Assembly: GCA_020137815.1 (NCBI GenBank)
Contig: CM035354.1
Span: 5,205,423 to 5,269,422 of the forward strand
Length of the DNA: 64,000 nt
Reading direction: 5' to 3'
From: Hormiphora californensis
Lineage: Eukaryota; Ctenophora; Tentaculata; Cydippida; Pleurobrachiidae
In this document: one piece after another, positions 55,449 to 64,000 of the stretch
Layout of the letters: the number at the start of each line of letters is the position of its first letter
How positions within the stretch are numbered: position 1 is the first letter of the stretch
The notes under the pieces: model-generated
Databases searched by the model: none
Seen by the model: the letters and a program-made list of their open reading frames with translations, nothing else
What the model was told of the DNA's origin: nothing
Program-made: the position numbers and the translations under genes

Positions 55449-58400
55449 ATGAAACTAAATCAACTGGTGGCTGCAGTTGTGCTGCTCTGTGGTACAATAT
55501 CAGCTGCAGTAGTGGCGGACAAGAAACCACCGAACATCATCATAATGCTCATGGATGATATGGGTTGGGGTGATATCGGGGTAAACGGTACGTTGCTAGA
55601 GGGTTGCTATGGGTTGGGGTGATATCGGGGTAAACGGTACGTTGTTAGGGGGGTTGCTATGGTTGGTTACTGCACTGGTTGCTATGGTATTTGAATTTTG
55701 ATAATCTTCTCAGTCCCCCAACCCCCCGAACACAAGCCTAAACGGTTACTCTCAATTCAGGTTGTTGGGCGAAAGAGACTCCGCACATTGACCAAATGGC
55801 AGCGGATGGGATGTTATTCATGGATTTCTACACAGCTAACCCTCTCTGTTCCCCCTCGCGGGCTGCTCTCATGTCAGGGAGGCTGCCTATCAGGAATGGG
55901 TTTTACTCAACCAATGCTCACGCTAGGAACGCTTACACACCGCAGGTATTGCTAGAGAGATATTTTGTGAAGAGTTTTCAAACTGGCTACTTTTATCATA
56001 TGACTATAACATGACTTTAACACCACGGCCCGGTTCAGAAAGTGCAGTCTTTTGTGAGACAAGGCCATAGATGCCAACACAAGAGCAGTAATGAAAGTAA
56101 CCCAAGAAACCACAACCGTCACACCCTCAGGTCATGGTGGGAGGTATCCACGAGTATGAACAACTACTACCAGAGCTGTTGAAAGATGCTGGTTACAAGA
56201 GTAAGATAATCGGAAAGTGGCATCTTGGGCACAGGTACATTTCCCTCTCACAGTGTTATAAAGATACAGACAGTGGTACCAAGTTTTGAGAAACAGTGTA
56301 TGTTAACATTTCCCTCCTCCACCTACCAGGGACCAGTACCTACCGCTACGTCACGGATTTGACGAGTTTTTCGGAAGCGGAAACTGTCATTTTGGTCCTT
56401 ACAACGATGTCAATCAGCCGAACATTCCTGTTTACAAGAATGATAAAATGGTGGGACGGTATTATACTAACTTCACTATTGTCAAGGGAACCGGACAGTC
56501 CAACATCTCTCAGATATTCCTGGAGGAGGGTCTAAGCTTTATAGAGAGTCAGGTAAGGTCTTGTTTTATTCGGGCTCGAAGAGATAGGGTCGAGCAAGGA
56601 GTCCTAGAACTTTTTGATAACAGCGGCTTCGTTTGAGCACATTCAACAAAGTTTCACCATGTGTCAAGCGGTTTCTCACATGTTCAGGTTAAAGCTGAAA
56701 CCCCGTTCTTCCTCTACTGGACCCCAGATGCCACCCACGGACCTACCTACGCCAGCCCCATGTTCCACGGGAAGAGTATCAGGGGAAGGTAGGTGTAGAA
56801 AATAGAAATGGAGAACTTGAAAGTGTTCGGATTCTGGGAACAAAGAGAAAAGAGCCACTAACCAGCGACCTGGTACAGATCACATCTTTCTCTCCTCTCA
56901 AACCTCCAATCACACCACACTCTTTCTCTCTCTCTACTACCCCTCTCCACAGGTACGGTGATGCAGTGATGGAGATGGATTACTGTGTAGGACGGATTCT
57001 GGACACCCTCAGACAGCTGCAGGTTGACCAGGACACCTTTGTATTCTTCACCTCGGACAACGGGGCAGCGACCTACAGGTTCTAAACAGGGAAACAGGGA
57101 TAATAAACAGAGTAGCATGTAGCTTGCAGAGAGTAAACAGGGTAGCTTGCAGAAAAAGTAAACAGAGCGAATGAGAGTTGGATCCTGGGGGATAAGTAGG
57201 GAAGTGTTATTGGGAGGGGGGTTGCCATGGTGACAACGGGGCAGCAAATTACAGGTAGAAAGAATTAGTTGCAGAGCGAGTGAAAGGAGAGAGTAGTACA
57301 AGGCCATTAGCAGGGGAAGTGTTTTCCCAGCAAACACCCATCTCCACTAGTCAAGATTGGAGAAGTCCAGTGGTAAATGATCCTCACATTCCTTTCCAGT
57401 AAGATACAAGGTGGAGATAACGGTCCCTTCTTGTGTGGTAAAGAGACAACCTACGAGGGCGGTATGAGGGAACCGGGTGTGGCCTGGTGGCCCGGTACCA
57501 TCAAACCTGGTATATATATCGGGAACCATGTCCCTGAATACCTCAAATCAAAGACAATCCCCGTTTGATATATTCCGGATTGTACACTTTTTTCTATTTC
57601 GCTAAATTATGAATACTTAAGGGTACACCTGGCGTTTTTCATCATCGAGTGCCCAACCAAATGACTTCACCAGGGTTTAGGCCATACAAAATGGACCTCA
57701 AATATGCAATTTTAGCCCTAAAGTCGAATTCATATTTTTGCTACAGCCTATTTTCAAAGTGGCGTTTTTTCAATTTTTGGTGGAATTTTTAACCTCAGGA
57801 CCACTTTTTTTGAGATAGAAACATTAAATTCTTGGAATTTGAAGAGAATATAAAGGTAAATAAGCCCAAAGAAGGATTTTTGAAATGGAGCTAATTTATG
57901 GCCATGAGAACGGTTTACTTTTTTGCTTCTTTGACACGCTGGCTGAGAATGTTCCCATGCTTCATTAGAGATGAAAATCGGGAAATAGTTGCTCAAAACG
58001 ATTATCTATGTGGCCCAAAAATTTTGGAACTTTCCCGTCAAAGATGTGGTGTACAGAGCTTGTTTTGTGAAACCCATCTTTTTGAAAAAGAGGGAAATTC
58101 CCTGTATCTCAAAAACGGATGATCGTAGAGACCTGCGACCAAGCTTAATCGATTCAGAAGGTCCGATTTTGGGGGGGTCTTCTGAGAGACATTTTGCTCC
58201 TACTCCAACCGTTTTTGCTGTAATTGCGAAAAAGCTATCAGCAAGTAAGGGGGAAATCAGCCCGAAGTAGGCTACTGGAATTTAGTTGTTCCCCCTTTTC
58301 ATAGAATTGGTTTTTTGCAAGTACAGCAAAAACGGTTGGAGTAGGAGCAAAATGTCTCTCAGAAGACCCCCCCAAAATCGGACCTTCTGAATCGATTAAG

Positions 58401-60722
58401 CTTGGTCGCAGGTCTCTACGATCATCCGTTTTTGAGATACAGGGAATCTCCCTCTTTTTCAAAAAGATGGGTTTCACAAAACAAGCTCTGTACACCACAT
58501 CTTTGGTGGGAAAGTTCCAAAATTTTTGGGCCACATAGATAATCGTTTTGAGCAACTATTTCCAGATTTTCATCTCTAATGAAGCATGGGAACATTCTCA
58601 GCCAGCGTGTCAAAGAAGCAAAAAAGTAAACCGTTCTCATGGCCATAAATTAGCTCCATTTCAAAAATCCTTCTTTGGGCTTATTTACCTTTATATTCTC
58701 TTCAAATTCCAAGAATTTAATGTTTCTATCTCAAAAAAAGTGGTCCTGAGGTTAAAAATTCCACCAAAAATTGAAAAAACGCCACTTTGAAAATAGGCTG
58801 TAGCAAAAATATGAATTCAACTTTAGGGCTAAAATTGCATATTTGAGGTCCATTTTGTATGGCCTAAACCCTGGTGAAGTCATTTGGTTGGGCACTCGAT
58901 GATGAAAAACGCCAGGTGTACCCTTAACTCCCCTTGCAGGTCAAATCACACACCAGCTAGGTACAATAATGGATCTCTTTACGACCAGTCTGAGTATAGC
59001 GGGTATCAAACCACCCTCCGATAGGATTATAGATGGTATTGATCTGACACCGACCCTTATTGCTGGGAACATACAGGACCGACCCGTCTGGTACTATCGA
59101 GGTACGTTATTCAGCCTCCCCGGGGGTCTTCCCCATACACCGCCTCACTCAACCAAAACATGGAAAAATAGCTCTTCAATCCTCATTACCCCACTATTGT
59201 ACCTCCCCATGATATACCTCTCTCCCAGGAGATGAGATGATGGCAGTGAGGGTTGGAGCCTACAAAGCACACTACTGGCTGTGGACGGAGTTCAAGGGGA
59301 AGAAACAACCAGAAACATACTTCTCCTTCTGTCAAGGACAACTTGTCCCCAACGTTACCGTGCATGATCAGGTTCGGAGAAAGACATACTGAGTTTTAAT
59401 AGTTTTTATACTTATAGATCTGGGGCGAAATGATACTCTCCTTACAAAACTTCCCTTACTTACAGTAACAACATCAAACACTCATCCCCCCTCCCTCACT
59501 AGATGAACCACACAGCAGACCCAGTTGTGTTTAATATCAACAGAGATCCTGGTGAGAAGTACCCTCTTGGAAAACACAGTGCAGAGTACAGGGCCGCTAT
59601 GAAGGTAAGACGGCGAAGGATTGGGGAACCTAGAGTAGGCCTAGTAGTAGAGTCGATAACTACATCGACCTCTCCCAATTGTTCCAGTTTTTGTCACATC
59701 TGTTTGGAGCCTCGACACGACCTCTAAACAGGTGTTACTTTTTCACAAACTGTTTTCATCTTGGTGTAATCAGCAGTTGAAATGTTGCTAATCATAACAA
59801 AAACCTGACTAAATTTTTTCAACTTGGGGTAAAACCATGGGTGTCAAAAGTTAGCTCTAAGTCCCCTGAGTAACCATCCGGAGACTCTAAGAGATATTTC
59901 AAGCCGTTCTCCTGTAATCATTAATCCCGGTAGAGCACATATTTGAGTATGGACGTACGTGCAATTGCCTACAACCTCAACTTTAATGTATAACGTTAAT
60001 GTGCGTCTCTCTCTTTTCTCCCCCTTGAGAAAGAGTTATCTCGCGCGGCTCAACCGCACGTGCGGTTTTTCCAGAGAGAGTGAGAGACATACAATAACAT
60101 GTAAACAGCCTGCCAGCGCTCACGTACGTCCGCATTGTATTTTTTTCTCCACCGGGATTAATGATTACGGGAGAACGGCTTGAAATATCTCTTAGAGTCT
60201 CCGGATGGTTACTCAGGGGACCTAGAGCTAACTTTTGACACCCATGGTTTTACCCCAAGTTGAAAAAATTTAGTCAGGTTTTTGTTATGATTAGCAACAT
60301 TTCAACTGCTGATTACACCAAGATGAAAACAGTTTGTGAAAAAGTAACACCTGTTTAGAGGTCGTGTCGAGGCTCCAAACAGATGTGACAAAAACTGGAA
60401 CAATTGGGAGAGGTCGATGTAGTTATCGACTCTACTATAGAGTTATAGTTCTATATTCTCCCGTGATGCACTACCTTCTAAAACCACCTGCCTCCCGCCC
60501 CCTGTAAACACTCCCTAACCCACACTATGATAACACCACACCTTCCACCAGGTGATATCCCCGATAGTAGCGGAGCACAAAGCGACACTGATAAAGGGTG
60601 AACCCTCCCTAAACTATTGTGATAATGCGGTTATGAACTGGGCTCCAGCAGGATGTGGAGAGCTGGGATATTGTCTGCCCATACCAGCCAGCAAACCGAA
60701 ACTATGTTACTGGGATCACTAG
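55449..60722 (+). CDS. GALNS: N-acetylgalactosamine-6-sulfatase (lysosomal)
   Basis: Eleven exons: 55449-55587, 55761-55945, 56131-56234, 56330-56552, 56688-56788, 56953-57078, 57400-57509, 58940-59101, 59229-59371, 59503-59604, 60552-60722; 521 residues, almost the human length. The enzyme removes 6-sulfate groups from chondroitin and keratan sulfate in lysosomes. A signal peptide ([19 protein letters not shown]) precedes [14 protein letters not shown], the metal-binding aspartates. [13 protein letters not shown] holds the Cys (about residue 76) converted to formylglycine. Further family blocks: [64 protein letters not shown]. All junctions are in phase. The donors of exons 6 and 9 (GTTCTA, GTTCGG) are weak. 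Two large MITEs lie in introns 7 and 10. Other arylsulfatases are less likely given the match along the whole length. Confidence 0.96.
55561..55658 (+). repeat. 49-bp tandem duplication across the GALNS exon 1 donor
   Basis: TGGGTTGGGGTGATATC through GGTAAACGGTACGTTG is repeated with a 49-bp period, giving donor sites after 55587 and after 55636. Only the first keeps the frame into exon 2. Confidence 0.8.
57232..57256 (+). repeat. Partial copy of the GALNS exon 6 end
   Basis: GACAACGGGGCAGC..ATTACAGGTAGA resembles the exon 6 end at 57056-57080 (GACAACGGGGCAGC..CTACAGGTTC). It would make a stronger donor but follows stop codons in frame. Confidence 0.6.
57621..58923. mobile_element. 1.3 kb palindromic MITE at a TTAA target, in GALNS intron 7
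   Basis: Arms of about 635 bp (57621-58255, 58291-58923), over 95% complementary by eye. Ends GGGTACACCTGGCG and complement, flanked by TTAA at 57617-57620 and 58924-58927, the piggyBac-type target. It ends 16 bp before the exon 8 acceptor. The mirrored ORFs inside are not genes. Confidence 0.9.
59647..60435. mobile_element. 789-bp palindromic MITE with TA duplication, in GALNS intron 10
   Basis: Ends GTAGAGTCGATAACTAC and complement, flanked by TA (59645-59646, 60436-60437). Arms of about 300 bp or more; the spacer contains AACCGCACGTGCGGTT. Confidence 0.85.
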
Positions 60723-61276
60723 AGAGAATGGGGGATAGCATTAAATAGTGAATTATAAATGATTAATATTGTTTCTTCGTTTATAAACAGTTGTTTACAT
60801 TTTGTTCTTTTTCACAAGATCACCCAAATAAACCCCTCCCCCGAACACATACCTACAGTTGACAGAACTCCCCGCACCCTCCAGAGCCAGCTAAATCATG
60901 TGTTTAGGGGCAAGCCATCATATCTACACGGTTGTCTCACAAAAGACTGCCCTCTCCGAACCGGGTCGACAGTCATGTAGTCAGACATCTACACGGGTCA
61001 TGCCTACTGCAGGGAGAGCAAGGGGTAAACACATACACACATTGTGTTACTACACATTCAACAGAGATAAACACACGAATAAAGGGTTATAACGAATAAA
61101 CGAAATTTAATGAACATGTAATTAATTACACATGATATACTGTTTCTCACATAAAATACAGGGTGTCTGTGTGTGTTAACTCTCTTCAACGCATATTATA
61201 TTGTCCGATAGGTAGTGCAATGTTAGAATTGAAGCAGCCCAATGTACCTTAGTATCTCAATATCCACTCTCCCCTC
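60723..61276. other. Tail-to-tail spacer between GALNS and the PHD gene
   Basis: An AATAAA at 60827-60832 is the likely GALNS poly(A) signal. No coding sequence recognised. Confidence 0.5.
60827..60832 (+). terminator. Poly(A) signal AATAAA after GALNS
   Basis: It lies 105 bases after the GALNS stop codon. Confidence 0.55.
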
Positions 61277-61664
61277 TCACTTGGCCGTTCCGTTAATTTT
61301 AGGTGTGTCCAAGGAGTTGTTGATTTGTCCAGGTTTCTTGAGAACTAATTTAACACCGCCCCTTTTTATACAGTTGTCACACGCCCACTCAGCGTCAACC
61401 TGGTGAGAATTGGGATAAGTTCAGACACAGAGGTAGGTATCACATCTGTATTGATACAACAACCCAAAAAGAGAGCACTGTATGACACAGATCCCAACCT
61501 CTACCTACCTCTGTGGTTAGGAGTTTATAAGCATCCACTGTCATGCCAGTACAGGTCCTGTGATACCATAGATCACACCCACTTTCACAGTAAATACCAT
61601 CATCGTCATCCCCCACTTCCTCATCACAGATACCACATGGGTAATCAGAGCTCGCCTTGTGACC
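61277..61664 (-). CDS. Pygopus-type PHD finger, C-terminal exons
   Basis: Two exons on the - strand: 61664-61509 and 61399-61277 (stop), joined in phase. Pygopus binds methylated histone H3K4 through this finger and links BCL9 to beta-catenin in Wnt target activation. Sequence: YPCGICDEEVGDDDDGIYCE, then SGCDLWYHRTCTGMTVDAY, KLLTTE across the junction to VDAEWACDNCIKRG. This gives a complete Cys4-His-Cys3 set with the Pygopus-specific LLTTE...WACD spacing. The acceptor before 61664 (CCCATCAG) shows that upstream exons exist, but none was recognised before the minisatellite, so the N-terminal NHD is not seen. It ends with a short 28-residue tail. A generic PHD protein is possible, but the spacing favours Pygopus. 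Confidence 0.75.
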
Positions 61665-62405
61665 CTGATGGGCGGTCAGGTGAGGACAGACTGTTGACAT
61701 CAGACAGGACAGACAAACTGACAGGCACACATGCGAGGTTAGATACAAAACTCCCAGAACGCGCGCGCAAAATTGCTGTTGAAATGACTAAGCCAGTTTG
61801 TCTCTACAGATCTGGGGCATTCGGCTGCTAGTCGTGTTAGATGTTTTCGCGCGCCCTTCCCCTATATCAGGGTGTGAACTGCATGTCGTGTTTGCTAGTC
61901 GCGAGCGCGCTTGCGAGACAAGTAAACACGTCAAGGTTCATTAACAAGCATGCTGCTCAGTCATTTTAGATTTAATACACAATGTAAGGATACCATGTAA
62001 TAGGTGAGACTCTTGCCGTCACCCTCGTTCAAGTCCCGTGAAAAACGGAGCAGTACACGCAAACTGATGCCCATTTTCCTCGCGTGACCCCGATTCAGCA
62101 GTTTGAGACACCAACTCTTTAGGGGGCCATATCTCAGGAACCAGACAAGATAGGAAAAATCGCCGTCTAATGAGGCGTACAGTTTTTAATCTAGTTTACC
62201 ACTGTACCGGCCGTTTCACTCTCCGACCTAAAACAAAAATCGCAACCCCACAAAACTTCAAAATAATGAAATTCGCATCTCGCATGTCGTGTTGCATGTC
62301 GTGTCATGTTATTGACGCGCTCGCGTTCAACTCTCACACAGCAGCTGCAGAACATGGCGGGAAACATCGAGGAGTAGAGAGAGGGTCGGTGCCGAATCAA
62401 ATATT
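61665..62405. other. CpG-rich region upstream of the PHD exons
   Basis: Several CGCGCG patches (61760-61920). It may contain the promoter or a 5' exon of the PHD gene. No frame stands out. Confidence 0.35.
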
Positions 62406-62419
62406 TCTTGATCTTGATC

Positions 62420-64000
62420 TACTCCATCTCTCAGCTATCCTACCCCTCATCAACTCGATCTCTCAGCTACCCTACCCCTCATCTACTCCATCTTTCAGCT
62501 ACCCTACCCCTCATCTACTCCATCTTTCAGCTACCCTACCCCTTATCTAGTCCATCTCTCAGCTACCCTACTCCTCATCTACTCCATCTCTCAGCTTCCC
62601 TATTAGGGAAGCATAGAGATGGAAACGATTAGGGGTAGGGAATCCCTATCCATAATCGTTTCCATCTATATGCTTCCCTAGCCCTCATCAACTCCATCTT
62701 TCAGCTACCCTACCCCTAATCTAGTCCATCTCTCCGCTACCCTACTCCTCATCTACTCCATCTCTCAGCTACCCTACCTCCCATTTACTCCATCTCTCAG
62801 CTACCCTACCTCCCATTTACTCCATCTCTCAGCTTCCCTACCTCCCATTTACTCCATCTCTCAGCTTACCTACCTCCCATTTACTCCATATCTCAGCTTC
62901 CCTAACTGCCATTTACTCCATCTTTCAGATACCCTACCTCCCATTTACTCTATCTCTCAGCTTACCTACCTCCCATTTACTCCATCTCTCAGCTTCCCTA
63001 CCTCCCATTTACTCCATCTCTCAGCTTCCCTACCTCCCATTTACTCCATCTCTCAGCTACCCAACCTCCCATTCACTCCATCTATCAGCTACCCTACCTC
63101 CCATTTACTCCATCTCTCAGCTTCCCTACCTCCCATTTACTCCATCTCTTAGCTTACCTACCTCCCATTTACTCCATATCTCAGCTTCCCTACCTCCCAT
63201 TTACTCCATCTCTCAGATACCCTACCTCCCATTTACTCCATCTCTCAGCTTACCTACCTTCCATTTACTCCATCTCTCAGCTTCCCTACCTCCCATTTAC
63301 TCTATCCCTCAGCTACCCTACCACCCATTTGATCCATCTCTCAGCTTCCCTACCTCCCATTTACTCCATTTCTCAGCTTCCCTACCTCTCATTTACTTAC
63401 TCCATCTCTCAGCTACCCTACCTCTCATTTAGTACTCCATCTCTCAGCTACCCTACCTCCCATTTACTCCATCTCTCAGCTTCCCTACCTCCCATTTACT
63501 CCATCTCTCAGCTTCCCTACCTCCCATTTACTCCATCTCTCAGCTACCTTACCTTCCATTTACTCCATCTCTCAGCTTCCCTTCCTCCCATTTCCTCCAT
63601 CTCTCAGCTACCCTACCTCCCATTTACTCCATCTCTCAGCTTCCCTACCTCCCATTTACTCCATCTCTCAGCTTCCCTACCTCTCATTTACTCCATCTCT
63701 CAGCTTCCCTACCTCCCATTTACTCCATCTCTCAGCTACCCAACCTCCCATTCACTCCATCTCTCAGCTTCCCTACCTCCCATTTACTCCATCTCTCAGG
63801 GGTAGGAATGTTAGGATAAATGAGAGATGGAGTAAATGGGAGGTAGGGAAGCTGAGAGATGGAGTAAATGGGAGGTAGGGAAGCTGAGAGATGGAGTAAA
63901 TGGGAGGTACGGAAGGTAAGCGATGGAGTAAATGGGAGGAAGGGAAGCTGAAAGATGGAGTAAATGGGAGGTAGGGAAGCTGAGACATGGAGTAAATGGG
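62420..64000. repeat. 32-bp minisatellite array with an orientation switch, runs off the window
   Basis: The unit CCCATTTACTCCATCTCTCA followed by GCTTCCCTACCT (32 bp) recurs about 40 times with variants. At about 63800 the array flips to the complementary orientation and continues to the window end. A small palindrome with GGAAACGATTA interrupts it at about 62599-62680. The long Ser/Leu/Pro ORFs here are repeat translations. Confidence 0.92.

Noticed and set aside
57898-58790. Repeated ORFs (MAMRTVYFF..., MSNYF...) on both strands
   Set aside because: Mirror copies in the arms of the 57621-58923 MITE, which is intronic and has a TTAA target duplication.
62170-63988. Long Ser/Leu/Pro-rich ORFs resembling a repetitive protein
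   Set aside because: Direct translation of the 32-bp minisatellite; similar frames occur on the opposite strand after the inversion.
62420-64000. CRISPR-like regular repeat
   Set aside because: There are no unique spacers: units run directly head to tail, and the DNA is eukaryotic.

Overview
This is nuclear DNA from an animal. The genes are split by many short GT-AG introns, and the recognisable products include animal types: a K+-dependent Na+/Ca2+ exchanger, a rhodopsin-class GPCR, a lysosomal GALNS-type sulfatase, mitochondrial stomatin-like protein 2 and a Pygopus-type PHD finger. Compact introns, very many fold-back elements and long (AG)n tracts would suit an early-branching metazoan such as a sponge. 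That placement is inference; the sequence alone does not settle it.

Layout. 1-5.5 kb: 3' part of a + strand coiled-coil gene (perhaps kinesin-related), with a two-exon secreted-protein gene nested on the opposite strand in one intron and a 1.5 kb palindromic element in another. 6.7-9.7 kb: an apparently intact Penelope-like retroelement (RT plus GIY-YIG) with direct terminal repeats and a target-site duplication. 9.9-10.9 kb: a TA-flanked palindromic MITE carrying a nested 63-bp mini-element. 11-13.7 kb: a chromatin-type gene with weak resemblance to the region upstream of the ASH1L AWS/SET. 16.2-17.5 kb: an EamA/SLC35G-like transporter with an unresolved frame. 19-30.5 kb: a complete NCKX (SLC24) gene on the - strand, whose 3.7 kb intron contains an intronless + strand GPCR gene. 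30.5-42 kb: gene-poor, full of (AG)n/(CT)n tracts. 42.2-47.9 kb: a near full-length two-ORF LINE on the - strand, inserted in an older mini-element and itself split by a 280-bp MITE. 48.8-52.4 kb: STOML2 on the - strand. 52.8-54.1 kb: a pogo-like MITE and a 5'-truncated LINE tail. 55.4-60.7 kb: GALNS on the + strand, 11 exons, with two large palindromic MITEs in its introns and one just upstream. 61.3-61.7 kb: Pygopus-like PHD exons on the - strand. 62.4-64 kb: a 32-bp minisatellite that changes orientation.

The main theme is structural DNA. At least ten inverted-repeat elements have different terminal sequences and different target duplications (TA, TTAA, 4 bp, 8 bp), several inside introns. 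Triloop hairpin pairs resemble the double-hairpin elements known from some mitochondrial genomes. A tiny 63-79 bp element leaves 8-bp duplications. Short tandem duplications cover splice sites in two genes. Nested insertions give a relative order: mini-element, then LINE, then MITE. All exon boundaries were read by eye from splice signals and frame, so single-base errors are possible.
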